NCBI RefSeq assembly: GCF_021347895.1
Contig: NC_067129.1
Coordinates: 29,921,690 to 29,985,689, forward strand
Length of the DNA stretch: 64,000 nt
Source: Acanthochromis polyacanthus
Lineage: Eukaryota; Chordata; Actinopteri; Pomacentridae
Direction of reading: 5' to 3'
The position numbers were made by a program, and so were the translations under genes. The notes under the pieces are model-generated. The model was not told the DNA's origin and did no database searches. It worked only from the letters and a program-made list of their open reading frames with translations. This document shows positions 34,451 to 46,001 of the stretch, piece after piece; position 1 is the stretch's first letter; the number at the start of each line of letters is the position of its first letter.

Positions 34451-35177
34451 ATAGGTAGCCTACTAGGTGGCAGTAATGAACCTAAAGTCTGTTTTCCAGC
34501 TGTGTAGAAGATGCACAAGATGCACTGAGTGACATCAGTGCACAAGGAGGTTTGGTGAACAGTGAGGGAAGTTGAGCTCACTTTGAGCTTGTTAGGCGAA
34601 AAGTTTTCTTGTAAAACTCTTCCTGATGTCAGCTTGGATAGAAGCGTGGTTGTGTGCAAATTGTGAAACAGAGTTTTCTGATCACTGCATCACTTCAAGC
34701 CGACGGTATCACCTCAATGCAAAACATGTTAGCTAACATTAGCTATGCCAGTCCTGGTACCGGAAAACAGTGTAGCCATCCCATAATAGACCACTTTTCA
34801 AGACACTGAAATTGCTTAAATTTACAAGAAAGTCTTAAAATGTGGAACATGATCGCTAAAATTGCACTTTACAGTAATCTGTGAATGTAGTAGATAGATG
34901 AAAAATGCAGATAAATAGGAATGAAACAAACATTTTTGTTGTTTCACCCTGTAAAGTCTCAAATATCATTTTTTTTGGAACTGAAATGTTTATTAACCTC
35001 TTAAACAAAATCTACAAAATAAATTAATAAATAATTTGCCATATAATTTTGTTTGACATATTTTTTTGTATCACATTTGGGCAGTTTTGACAACTTTTGC
35101 TCACAACAACTAAAATTTATTTGCATTGAAAAACTTATTGTGTCAAATATCGCTGTTTGACAAAAAAGTGATTGATT
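34451..35177. other. Unannotated DNA
   Basis: No gene or repeat identified. The minus-strand 116-codon and 95-codon frames here lack motifs. Confidence 0.4.
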
Positions 35178-35290
35178 GCAAGGCAAGGCAAATTTATTTA
35201 TATAGCAACAACGAGGCGATTCAAAGTGCTTTACAAAGACATTAAGACAGAAGATGACAATTATTAAAAGAAAAACAAAAGAAAACATTT
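35178..35290 (-). mobile_element. Non-LTR retroelement 3' tail, minus orientation
   Basis: GCAAGGCAAGGCAAATTTAT followed by TATAGCAACAACGAGGCGAT and CAAAGTGCTTTACA is, in reverse, a LINE-type 3' end: a GTAAAGCACTTTGAA stem region, then TATATAAATAAA-like sequence and a (TTGCC)n tail. Only ~110 bp is present, so it is severely 5'-truncated or a SINE tail. Confidence 0.6.
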
Positions 35291-35388
35291 ATGAAATCAT
35301 TAAAAAAAAAAAGGTCAGAAAAGTAAAAAGATCAAAAACAGAAGTCAGACATTAATTAATTACAATCATGTTTTTAATCTTAGGTTTG

Positions 35389-35652
35389 GGGGCGGCATGG
35401 CTCAGTGGGTAGAGTGGCCGTCTTCCAACTGGAGGGTTGCCGGTTCGATCCTCAGCCTGTCGCTCTCCTGTCAAGGTGTCCCTGAGCAAGACATCGAACT
35501 CCTAATTGCTCCTGGTGGGTCGTGGTTAGCACCTTGCATGGCAGCTTCCGCCATATGTGTGTGTGAATGGGTGAACGTGACGTATCATGTAAAGCGCTTT
35601 GGGTACCTTTCAGGTATAGTAAAGTGCTGTATCAATACAGACCATTTGGTTA
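35389..35652 (+). mobile_element. tRNA-derived SINE
   Basis: The RNA polymerase III promoter boxes are clear: A box TGGCTCAGTGG at 35398-35408 and B box GGTTCGATCC at 35442-35451, 34 bp apart. A body follows with GTGTCCCTGAGCAAGACA, and a 3' region with AAAGCGCTTTGGGTACCTTT that probably pairs with a LINE reverse transcriptase. A 108-codon frame across it is not a gene. No convincing target duplication is visible. Confidence 0.85.
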
Positions 35653-35669
35653 ATTATCCAGATGGAAGT

Positions 35670-35790
35670 CAAAGATCAGTGGAAGGATTTCTGTTTATGC
35701 CTCTGATAAATAGTGCAGTTTGAGTGATTTATTGAAGAAAACATGACTTTCAAACCTACCGACAGGTTCTGGGGTTCAGAGGGTTAATTG
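35670..35790. repeat. Dispersed repeat R3, right-part copy
   Basis: CCTCTGATAAATAGTGCAGT and ATGACTTTCAAACCTAC match 28690-28830. It directly follows the SINE. Confidence 0.65.
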
Positions 35791-36369
35791 GTTTATTGTG
35801 AAACTCCTCAGAGACGAAAATATGAACCAGTTGCTCTGATTGTTAATGTGCTGTAATGTAATTAACTCAGCTGCTCTTCATCATGTTGCTGTTGTGTTTT
35901 CTGTCTGTCACCCGACAACCCTTTGAAGACGAATGGTTTTCGTGTCGCTCTGTCGTTGTCCGACGTGATGGAGGGAGGCAGCAGGCGGCTACACGGCTCC
36001 ATTATTGGCTCTTTGACCCGGACAACAGAATAATGGCACAAAGTCAGTCGGTTTCCAGGCAGCATTTCTGTTCCCTTCAAAGAGCCAAACAACGGGAGGC
36101 TTCAAACAGCGGCTGTACAGAGACGTGTCGTCAAGGTCCACGTCGAATCGCTCACTCACCTAAAATGACTCTTTGTCTGTGGGCTGGAAAAGCACAAAAA
36201 CATCCAGAAAAACACAGCCAGGGTTCAAGGAAACCATTTCATCAAGCTAAAACACTGGCGGCGGCTCAAGGTTTTGGTACAATTCCCCTAAAATCTGCAG
36301 AAGGGGAAAGGTCGATATTAGCAAAGCAGACGTTGAACTTTCCTCCTGGAATAATTCATGGTAGAAAAA
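35791..36369. other. Unannotated single-copy DNA
   Basis: The first part of a 273-codon plus frame (35883-36704) covers this stretch. Its translation has no recognisable domain, and its second half runs into a tandem repeat, so it is not called a gene. Confidence 0.35.
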
Positions 36370-37265
36370 GACAGAAAATGATTAAAATTCTTTGCCTCTT
36401 TGACTTCTGTTGGGTTAGATTTCTTCCTTGTGTTGATGCCCTTTTTTTGGTTACCTCTTTTATTTTGAAATCACCTTCTCTCGTGTGCTGTTTGTATGTT
36501 TCCTTCCCTTATGTGTTATGTTTTCTCCCCTTGTCTGTGTTTCCCTCCTTTTTTGATCATCCTTATGGATTTTTCCTTGTTCCTGTTATATTTGTTCATG
36601 ATATAACAGCTCTGCTCATGTACAAACACCGTCTAGTGCACTATCATATCATAAAAATAGAAAAAGACAAAATTGCGTTGCTACTTTGGGTTTTGTTTGG
36701 TTAGATCCCTTCCTTGTGTTTTCCTGTTTGTATGCCACTCTACTGGATGCCCCTTTTTGGTTATTTCCTCCTTTATTTTGAAACCACCTTCCCTCATGTG
36801 CTGCTTGTGTGTTTACTTCCTCCCGTTGTCTGTGTTTCCCTCCTTTTTTAATCATCCTCGTGGATTTTACCTGGTTCCTGTTAAACGTGTTCATGATAAA
36901 ACACTTCAGCTCACTGGGAACTGTTAGTGCACTAACATATTGTAAACAGAGAAAATGATTACACTTCTTTGCCTCTGGGTTTTGTTTTGTTACATTCTTT
37001 TCTCATTTTCCTGTTTGTATGTCACTTTCTTGGACTGTCCATTCCCCTTTTTGGTTACTTCCTCTTTTATTTTGAAACCACCTTGCCTCATGTGCTGCTT
37101 GTATGTTTACTTCCTCCCGTTGTCTGTGTTTCCCTCCTTTTCTAATCATCCTCATGGACTTTACCTGGTTCCTGTTAAACTTGTTCATGATAAAATACTT
37201 CCACTCATTGGGAAATGTTGTCTAGTGCACTAACATATCGTAAAAAGAGAAAATTATTACATTTC
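36370..37265. repeat. Tandem triplication, ~287-bp unit
   Basis: Three head-to-tail units share CTTTGCCTCT, TTTTATTTTGAAACCACCTT, GTGTTTCCCTCCTTTT and TTCCTGTTAAAC-like words. The GGTTAGAT/TTACAT anchor occurs at 36415, 36701 and 36990. Units 2 and 3 are more alike than either is to unit 1. A related, diverged piece lies at 39905-40050. Confidence 0.9.
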
Positions 37266-37328
37266 TTTGCCTCATACAGTAATTTGTCTTTAGGAGAAAC
37301 TCATATATTTGTAAAAATGTGTGTCTTA

Positions 37329-37336
37329 CTTGAGAT
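37329..37336. other. Target-site duplication of hAT element (left)
   Basis: CTTGAGAT, identical to 39018-39025. Confidence 0.93.
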
Positions 37337-37612
37337 CAAGGGCGTAATTTGCACCGGGGATACGGGGGTCATGACCCCCACGAAAATCACGTTGAGCTAA
37401 TGTAACCCCCACAATATTATCACATTTTTCCAATATAATAAAAGCATTAATTATCTTGTTGATTTTTATTATTATCATTTGCCAACAAAACAGTAGCAAG
37501 TTTAATAATCTTAATGTAACCCCCCACACCCCCCACCGAATACTTGGTATCACCCAACCCACGGCGCCTCCTCTACGTAACGTTCACTTTTCCCTGACCC
37601 TGTATATTTGGC

Positions 37613-37735
37613 ATGGATGGAGACAGCAGAGCCGTGAAGAAATTTAAAGAGTGCGAAAAGGACAAACAACAATTCTTCATTGTTGGTCGACACCAACAAC
37701 TAAAAAAAAGGAAATATCTTGACCAAAAAGAGGTA
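37613..37735 (+). pseudogene. Possible first coding exon of the hAT element
   Basis: From ATG at 37613 an open frame reads MDGDSRAVKKFKEC and continues for ~40 basic and Gln-rich residues to LDQKE. AGAG then meets GTAAAATAG, a plausible splice donor with an in-frame stop just beyond. The position near the left end of the hAT element and the compact basic peptide fit a transposase 5' exon. No partner domain is recognisable, so function is unproven. Confidence 0.3.
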
Positions 37736-38302
37736 AAATAGCCTACCTGTCTTGTTAAGTTAGCTGATGATTTGTGACTGGAGTTGGTTTGAGCTCGTCC
37801 TGTGAGGTACAGCCAGAGAGTAGGGATGTACTGTGTAGGACCAATGTCAGTTTTCACTGAATTGTAACTTAAAGGGCTGTTTGCTGACTTTGCTCCAATA
37901 CACAGTGATGGATGGCGGCGTAGTTAAACTGCATTTCTTGGGGGAACCGGGCAGGTCGTAACGTCGCTGTTTTCCACATCAAATATCTTTTCAGTAGTGA
38001 AGCTATTTTACTGATCAAACAACGCAATAGCATACACAGAAGCTACATTTTTCCAGGCATTTCTAAATCCTGAAGGAACAGGAATGTCTGCGTCGGCCTG
38101 AAGCGGTAACCATGGTGACAACAGACGCTCCTCCATGTCCGTCCTGACAGAGGAGGGGAAGAGAAGTACTTCATCTCGTGAATCTTGACAAAATTTGGGA
38201 AATACCTGAATGTATTTATTTCCTCAAATTGTTCTTTGACCTTACTGGTCAGTTTTAACCGGGCTGATACCATTTTAACATTAACTAAGCTTTTATATAC
38301 CA

Positions 38303-38533
38303 GGTTCAAGAATATGATTCCTGAACAGGCCATGAAAGAGAGGCAGGTGGACAGAGAAGGAGAAGCACAGATGAGGAGAGAGAGAGAGGAGGTGACAGAG
38401 GAGGTGCAACAGTTGAGCAAGAGAGAGGAGGAGGAGATGACAGAGGAAGTCCAGGTGATGGAGGATCATCAGGTGACCAAAGAGAGGGAGAGAGAGCACA
38501 GGGAAAGGCAGCACAGGAGGCACAAATGACCAG
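38303..38533 (+). pseudogene. Glu/Arg-rich exon-like segment within the hAT element
   Basis: The sequence follows a TATACCAG acceptor-like site and ends CCAG|GTAACAT, a donor-like site. The open frame (part of 38185-38529) is strongly charged, with REREEVTEEVQ, EEEEMTEEVQV and REREHRERQHRR, and would form a coiled coil. The charge partly reflects GAGAGA-type simple sequence. It may be an exon of the parent element or captured host sequence; confidence is low. Confidence 0.3.
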
Positions 38534-39017
38534 GTAACATACCTTAGCCCTTGTACTGTGTTAGCTTTCTCTATACATGCTCCACACCAGAATAGAGGTG
38601 CAAGCTGCACTCCAGTGTGCCACCCTGTATTGTGTGATGTATTGAGTGTTGCCATGAATTGTGCATAAGACATTTTCTGTTTGTACTTTAGTTGTGTCAA
38701 TACAGTGATGCAATTGAATAATCTTTAAAGTTCTTGATTTTTCTTTTCATAGATTGACATAAACCCAAAATCAATTAAGTGGAAGCTGCTACGGTCTTGC
38801 TAGCTAGTCCTTAAACACAATAGGAATTAAATGGTCATTGTTGCCTAAACACATAAGTACACAGCTGCAACAACTTCAAGTAAATCACCAATGTATTTCT
38901 AATACAGACATGCCAAATTACCACGACTCCTTTTACAAAAGTAAACGATTCCATAAATACCAATAAACAGGCACAGAGTTGAACCCCCCCAATGGAAGAC
39001 CCAAAGTTACGCCCTTG

Positions 39018-39025
39018 CTTGAGAT
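39018..39025. other. Target-site duplication of hAT element (right)
   Basis: CTTGAGAT, identical to 37329-37336. Confidence 0.93.
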
Positions 39026-39194
39026 AACTGAATGTCAAAATGAAAAACAGACATACTAGCAGGCAACAGATTCAATTGTAGCTTGTTAGCAGATTCCTAA
39101 GATATATTCTGTTTAAATGCATTTAATTGTCATTTAGCACTGCAGATGAACACATTCCACTCAAGACTAACATGATTTTCAAGTAATGGATTTA

Positions 39195-39315
39195 ATGTTT
39201 ACATTTTTTCACTTCTGATTCCTGATGATACAGTTCTTCTATTTTTATACTTTCCTGTTCCTATAATTGAATATGAGCTCACAGCAAATAAAACATGATT
39301 AATCTTTCTATGGTT
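39195..39315. repeat. Dispersed repeat R3, left-part copy
   Basis: CACTTCTGATTCCTGATGAT, CTTTCCTGTTCCTATAATTG and GCTCACAGCAAATAAA match 28445-28565. Confidence 0.65.
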
Positions 39316-40074
39316 ATCCACACGTTGACCTGCTCTTTTAGGATTTTTCTAGAAAACCAGAAACATTCATGGATATATTCTCTCCTTTCTGACTGAACTA
39401 TGGAATTTCTTTGGAGTGTTTTTTTTTTTATTTCATGCCAGATTTCATGCATTTGCACTCCTCTATGCATGGAAAGAATGTAATATCCTTTGGGCTTATG
39501 AAACCTTTTCAGAGCTTAGGAGCTTTGAAGGAAGAAAGAAACGAGTACAACAAAAGACAGAAAATTCCAAAAGAAAGGTAGAAAGACACGTCGTCAACCA
39601 CGACTGAAGAACTTTTAAGGACGTAAAGAGTTGACAAGTTTGACAAGCCGAGACCTAAAATCAACGTCCCAGTGATTTGTACTCATATTGTAACACTGTG
39701 ATTGTTGTCGATCGTCCTGTTTGGTCCTAATGCATGAAGTTGTGCGTTTTGTCAAAGCGTCCTAATCAAAGTTCCCCTTTTTATTAACTGCAACAACACT
39801 CTTTTGTATTTTGTTGACATATAGCCACACTTCACTTCCCAAAGCCAAAGATACTGATGATCCGATACTGAGGATCATCATTTGTGAACAGAGGTGGTTC
39901 TGCAGCTTCTACTCATGTCCTGGTCTTTGTGTTTTGTTTTGTTTGATTCCTTCCCTCGTCTGTTTCCCTTCTTTTTGGATCATGTTTATGGATTTTACCT
40001 GCCTGCTCGCTGTCTCTGTTGAACTTCCTGTTGTGTTTCCGTCCTTATGTTCCTCTCTGGTTCTGCTTTTTCAG
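39316..40074. other. Unannotated DNA upstream of tRNA
   Basis: No gene recognised. 39905-40050 is distantly related to the 287-bp tandem unit (GTGTTTTGTTTTGTTTGATT, then TTTATGGATTTTACCTG). Confidence 0.4.
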
Positions 40075-40146
40075 TCCCATATGGTCTAGCGGTTAGGATT
40101 CCTGGTTTTCACCCAGGTGGCCCGGGTTCAACTCCCGGTATGGGAA
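40075..40146 (+). tRNA. tRNA-Glu (anticodon TTC)
   Basis: A 72-nt intronless cloverleaf. The acceptor stem TCCCATA/TATGGGA pairs completely, with discriminator A at 40146. The D arm has GTCTAGCGGTTAGGAT. The anticodon stem CCTGG/CCAGG encloses loop TTTTCAC, giving anticodon TTC at 40108-40110. The T stem CCGGG/CCCGG encloses TTCAACT. The internal A box (TGGTCTAGCGG) and B box (GGTTCAACTCC) for RNA polymerase III are intact. It matches the vertebrate nuclear tRNA-Glu(TTC) I know, except A instead of G in the T loop, which the B-box consensus allows. It decodes GAA in cytosolic translation. No run of four T's occurs downstream until about 40504, so termination is unclear. It is a single isolated copy. 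Confidence 0.93.
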
Positions 40147-40961
40147 CTAAGCTTATGACTTTCTACAATACAGTGGTCTGTTTAGGATGTGAACCCACCA
40201 ACAGGGACAGAAGACTCCATGATGCAAGAAGTACTCTACCACAGGTTGTTTGTTCCTTCTGGAGTCAGACTGCTAAATGTGTTCATGATTTAACACTTGT
40301 GTGCAATAACGTAAAACTGTTTCTGTATTCACAGCCCTTCCTGCAACCTCTTCCTCTTCCCTCAAGTTAAAGCTTCACCATTTAGACTCGGTTTGGGAGA
40401 TTTGGTGCTAATCGCAACTGCTGTTTGACGATTTAACTCCCAGGAAGCATTACAAATGTCGAAGTGCTGAAGGCAGTTCATTGCTGCACAAGGAGGGCAG
40501 CCATTTTTAATCAGGTTTTTGATTTCTATAGGTGCAGTTTTGAAACTTTTAATCAAAATGTTCAGTTTTCGAAGAGAAAAGAGCAGTGACTTAAATCACA
40601 CACAAAAGCGCTAAAATACTTGAAAACCAAATAAATTAGAACATAGAAGTGTTGCAATAATGATAGAATCAAGACAAAACAACAGCTATACTGTGTACAG
40701 TGGTGATAATAGACTGTAATGCACTGAACAGTAGTGAAAGTTAAATGGATGAAAAGCTGAAACAGCAAGGTGCAGAGCTGTTTACTGAGAATGAAAAAAT
40801 ACATGACATGGACAAATGGAAAGACTATGTCTCTATGGAACTGTCTAATACCAACATGCAGATATAAAATCTGATGTTTCACTCTGATTTTTGAGGAAGT
40901 TTTATGATTAAATTACAAGTTGAACCTTAAAAAGTTTGAAGGTCAGTCAGGATAGGTCAAA
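40147..40961. other. Unannotated DNA downstream of tRNA
   Basis: No RNA polymerase III T-run close to the tRNA and no gene recognised. The minus-strand 106-codon frame at 40562-40882 lacks motifs. Confidence 0.4.
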
Positions 40962-41370
40962 AATCTCAGGACACTAGAAAGCAAGCTCGTGCCAAAACGG
41001 TTTTGGCGTGAGCTATCGCGCGATTTCGGAACGAGATTTGGTTTCTAGCATCCTGAGATTTGGATACAGACCACAACAAAGAGCAATCGCCAGGTAATGT
41101 GGAGGTTTTCGTTCAATTCTCATCTCTAGTATGTTGTGGGACACTCGTTGAGACTATCTGAGCCGGTCAGTGTGGGGAAAAAAAGCACGTTAGGGCGGAC
41201 TTTGACGCAGGGGGGCCAGCTGCCCCATACTTTTCGCTAGCCGAGCTGCTAAGCTGCCTGCCTGGCTAAATACTGGAGCTATGTCGAAAATTCATTTCTC
41301 CATCACTCACATGTATGAAAAGACATGAAAACAGACCCCAGGTTGAAAAAAAAACGAAGTTCCCCTTTAA
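40962..41370 (+). repeat. Palindromic CpG-rich element, copy 2
   Basis: The same family as 17757-18230. The shared tail has TCTAGTATGTTGTGGGACAC, TCTGAGCCGGTCAGTGTGGG, CTATGTCGAAAATTCATTTC and the GAAGTTCCCCTTTAA end. The left hairpin arm is truncated to about 37 bp (AATCTCAGGACACTAGAAAG onwards) opposite a longer right arm. It lacks the 22-bp module duplication of copy 1. There is a local insertion (CGCAGGGGGGCCAGC) in the tail. Confidence 0.85.
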
Positions 41371-41379
41371 GTATCATAA

Positions 41380-41690
41380 ATCTAGACATTAATGCATAAA
41401 AACATATAAAAGCCTGACTTTTTAAGCACAAATGTATAAAAACCTGGATATTAATTCACAAAAGCATCACAACCTGGATCCAAATGCATAAAGGTATTAG
41501 AAGCTTGGATATTTCAGCACAAAAGGAACAAAAACCCGGATATTAGGACACAGATGTAGTAAATATCTGGATATTCACACACAGAAGTATGAAAAAGCTA
41601 GATATTAAGGCAAAGTGGTACCAGAAACCTGGATTTAAATGCACACCACCATCAGAAACCTGGATGTTAGCGTGCAACAGAAACCTCTGG
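41380..41690. repeat. Diverged ~31-bp minisatellite
   Basis: About nine units of an AACCTGGATATTAATGCACA-like start followed by AAAGNATNANAA. The CCTGGAT word recurs every 29-33 bp. Units are strongly diverged, so the array is old. Confidence 0.8.
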
Positions 41691-42720
41691 GTATGTGCCA
41701 GGTTCACTGCTGCTTCTTACTTCTTTCTTGGGGATGCTGAGCTTTAATCCACAAAGACTGCAGGACTCTCAGCTCCTCACTGTGCTGCTCTGATGGTCCC
41801 CTGCTGCTCCACAGGTTTCTCAGATGACCTTAAACACAGAACACTCACAACAACAACAACAACAACAACACCACCTGCAGCAGTTCTCCAAAAACACCTT
41901 CTCTTTCTACACCGTGGAGGTTTAAAACACTTTGATTTACCGGTACGGTCCCTTCATTCATCACACAGACAGCTGAAGAGGTGCACATCTTTGATTCTAC
42001 TGTTCTGAAGCGCTGTAAGTCAAGTCCGTTTGTTTCCATTGGCCATGACAGGTCACCTCTAAAGCTAATGACTGAATGCTGGTTTAACAGATGAATGCTG
42101 GTGTAACATGCTAATCCTCCAAACATTAACACTTAAACAGAGCACTGCACTGCAAACCCAGTGGAAACCTTGAAGGGTGGGAGGTTGTGACTTTGCTGCA
42201 GGCGGTGGCAGGCAGTCAGAAGATAAACTTTGGAGGGCTTGCAAACAGCAGGATGGAAAGAAACTCAAAAAAGAAGATTAAGATAAAAAAAAAACAAAAA
42301 AGAAAGTCAAGTCTGACATTTGTACAAAACTCCCAGTGGTTAGGGACAAAAATGGTAAAGAACTGAATATACAATGAGCACAAATTTGACCCGTCTGACT
42401 TCTTCCTGCGCATACTAAAGTACTGAGACATGTTTAAAATGTGTATTTAATACCCCAGAAGAACCAGCTACGTTACTAAAATCAGGTACGCATCTCTTTA
42501 TGAAGAAAATGTTTCCATGTAGGATGAGAGAAGATGAATGAAGCAGTGCCAGGCAGTGCTCCATGCTAAAATATGAGCTGTAACCATACTAAAATGCTTA
42601 AAATAAGGCTTCAGACTCATCTGACAATAAGCTGCTTACTGCTGCAGGAACTTGCAGAGTGTTTATGTGCAGTTTCAACTGTTAAGAAATGCCTCCATAG
42701 AACCTCTTTCAGGGATAAAA
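41691..42720. other. Unannotated DNA with (CAA)n
   Basis: (CAA)8 at 41847-41870. No gene supported; short overlapping frames on both strands at 41793-42132 lack motifs. Confidence 0.45.
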
Positions 42721-42722
42721 TA
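42721..42722. other. TA target duplication, left of Tc1 copy 1
   Basis: TA precedes CACACGTGGAC; the right end GTCCACGTGTG is followed by TA at 46374-46375. Confidence 0.9.
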
Positions 42723-42890
42723 CACACGTGGACAAAATTGTTGGTACCCCTCAGTTAAAGAAGGAAAAACCCACAATTCTCACTGAAATCACTTGAAACT
42801 CACAAAAGTAACAATAAATAAAAATTTATTGAAAATTAAATAATCAAAAACAGCCATTACTTTTGAATTGTTGATTAACATAATTATTTA

Positions 42891-42896
42891 AAAAAA
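42891..42896. other. Target-site duplication of the LINE (left)
   Basis: AAAAAA, matched by 44907-44912. The uninterrupted Tc1 copy has one A-run at this position. Because the site is a homopolymer, the exact length is uncertain. Confidence 0.7.
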
Positions 42897-44906
42897 TTCA
42901 ATTCAATTCAATTCAATTTTATTTATATAGCGTCAATTACAGTCAAATCGTCTCAAGACGCTTTACAGAACCCAAATGCCTGACCCCCAGAGCAAGCCCA
43001 AAGGCGACAGTGGCAAGGAAAAACATCCTTTTAACAGGGAAGAAACCTCGAGCAGAACCCGGCTCTAAATAGGGGGGACCCATCTGCCTGCTGGCCGGGC
43101 GGGTTGAGAAGGACAGAAGAGGGCAAGGGGGAGGGATGGGAGAAGAGGGAGGGGTGAGAAAGCAAGGAAAACACAACACACATTTGAATACATGCATGAC
43201 AGGATATGTGACACAGACAAAGTATAAGCTAACATTGAAAACTGACTCATAGTTTACTCTTATGATGTACGGCTCTGACATTAAACATACTCCTTATATA
43301 GCTAGCAGTAAAATTCAAACAGTATGTAAGTTAGCATAACAGTATAGTGAAGGCAATGCAGAGTTGACTGGTGGAAAAAGGGAATTGGAAGCAGAGGGCT
43401 GGTGGAAGGTCAGTAGCAGCATCCCACAGTGGACATGATGGAGACTGGACCAGCTGGTGGAACATCAACCGCAGATCTGAAGCATCCAGCTCTGGGACCA
43501 GGGACACTCGGAGAAATAGCACAGGGGGAAACAGAGTGAATGTACTGCAATAATGGTATACATATTAAATGTAAAGGTAGATAGAGAAGGGCTCAGTGCG
43601 TCAAGAAAAGTCCCCCAGCAGCCTAGGCCTATAGCAGCATGACTAGGGGCAGAACGAAGGGACGTCCAAGAGGGGGTCAGCTGTACAATGAAGACACAAG
43701 CCGAACCTCTGTGGGTCACCCAGTCAGCCCCAACTATAAGATTTGTCAAAAAGGAACGCTTTAAGCCTGGTCTTAAAAATAGAGAGGGTGTCTGCCTCCC
43801 GAACCCAAACTGGGAGCAGGTTCCACAGGAGAGGCGCCTGATAACTGAAGGCTCTGCCTCCCATTCTACTTTTAGAAATTCTAGGAACAACAAGTAAGCC
43901 TGCAGTTTGAGAGCGAAGAGTTCTACTAGGATAATAAGGTACTATCAGATCTTTAAGCTATGATGGAGATTGGTTATTAAGAGCTTTATATGTCAGAAGA
44001 AGGATTTTAAATTCTATTCTGGATTTAACAGGAAGCCAGTGAAGAGAAGCAAGTATAGGGGAAATATGATCTCTTTTGCTAACTCCTGTCAGTACTCTCG
44101 CAGCAGCGTTTTGGATCAACTGTAGATGTTTGAGAGAGCTATTTGGACAACCCGATAATAAGGAATTGCAATAGTCAAGCCTGGAAGTAACAAAAGCATG
44201 AACTAATTTTTCTGCATCACTCTGAGACAGAATGTTCCTGATTTTTACAATATTACGCAGGTGAAAAAAGGAAGTCCTACAGACTTGCTTTATGTGTGAG
44301 TTAAAGGACATGTCCTGGTCAAAAATAACTCCAAGATTCCTCACAGTAGTACTGGAGGCCAATGTGATGCCATCCAGAGTAACTATTTGCTTTGAAAGCG
44401 AGTTTCTAAGATGTTTGGGGCCAAATACAATGACTTCAGTTTTGTCTGAATTTAGCAGTAGGAAGTTAAAAGTCATCCAGGTTTTAATGTCCTTAAGACA
44501 ATCTTGCAGTCTAGCTAACTGATCAGTTTCATCTGGCTTCATAGATAAATACAATTGTGTGTCATCTGCATAACAATGGAAGTTAATACAATGCTTCCTA
44601 ATAATATTGCCTAAAGGAAGCATGTATAATGTGAAAAGTATCGGTCCTAAGACAGAACCCTGAGGAACTCCGTGATTAACTTTAGTCTGCTCAGAAGAGT
44701 TATTGTTGACATGCACAAACTGGAACCTATCTGATAAGTAGGATTTAAACCAATCCAGTGCTGTCCCTTTAATGCCAATTGAATATTCTAGACGCTGTAA
44801 TAAAATTTTGTGGTCGATTGTGTCAAACGCTGCACTAAGATCTAACAAAACAAGTATAGAGACTAGTCCATTATCTGATGCTATGAGAAGGTCATTAGTA
44901 ACTTTC
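42897..44906 (-). mobile_element. L2-type LINE, 5'-truncated, nested in Tc1
   Basis: On the minus strand it runs from within the reverse transcriptase to a 3' end with CTGTAAAGCGTCTTGAGACG and TATATAAATAAAATTGAATT. The tail is an (ATTGA)n microsatellite (plus strand 42897-42917), typical of the L2 clade in fish. The 5' truncation, A-run target duplication and tail fit target-primed reverse transcription. The 3' UTR is ~830 bp. The assignment to L2 rather than Rex1/Babar rests on the tail and motif style. Confidence 0.88.
43724..44906 (-). pseudogene. LINE reverse transcriptase and C-terminal region, one nonsense mutation
   Basis: This would be the LINE ORF2 protein, which nicks the target and copies the LINE RNA into DNA. 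The 5' truncation removed the endonuclease and the start of the RT. Visible RT blocks in translation order are LVLLDLSAAFDTIDH (palm, first catalytic Asp), GVPQGSVLGPILF, then FHCYADDTQLYL with the YADD active site, followed by LGVIFDQDMSFNSHI and SRLDYCNSLLSG in the thumb/connection. An in-frame TAG at 43958-43960 breaks the frame. Beyond it the same frame stays open to TGA at 43724-43726, with RISKSRMGGRAFSYQAPLLW, the usual C-terminal block. The ATG-started frame from 44989 gains ~28 residues of Tc1 sequence and is chimeric. Confidence 0.92.
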
Positions 44907-44912
44907 AAAAAA
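44907..44912. other. Target-site duplication of the LINE (right)
   Basis: AAAAAA directly before CAAACTAATG, the resumption of Tc1 sequence. Confidence 0.7.
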
Positions 44913-45017
44913 CAAACTAATGAAACAGGCCTGGACAAAAATGATGGTACCTCTATAAAAGATTGAAAACTATTTGACCAGAGTGACATGATTAACTCAG
45001 GTGTGTCATTTAATTGA

Positions 45018-46001
<984 letters not shown>

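Larger units (their letters stand above)
37337..39017 (+). mobile_element. hAT-superfamily element, internally deleted
   Basis: The 1,681-bp element starts CAAGGGCGTAATTT and ends AAAGTTACGCCCTTG, an inverted repeat with one difference over about 14 bp. It is flanked by the perfect 8-bp duplication CTTGAGAT; short TIRs plus an 8-bp duplication are the hAT signature. No DDE or dimerisation domain is seen. It holds two exon-like pieces (37613-37731 and 38303-38533) ending at GT splice-donor-like sites, so it is probably a deletion derivative of an autonomous element. Confidence 0.9.

Noticed and set aside
35397..35723. 108-codon plus-strand frame
   Set aside because: It coincides with the tRNA-derived SINE.
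35883..36704. 273-codon open frame on the plus strand
   Set aside because: The second third runs through the 287-bp tandem repeat, the composition is not protein-like, and no domain or splice context is seen.
44907..44989. ATG start of the LINE frame at 44989 (minus) as a genuine protein start
   Set aside because: Those ~28 codons are Tc1 sequence in reverse; the true LINE start was lost by 5' truncation.
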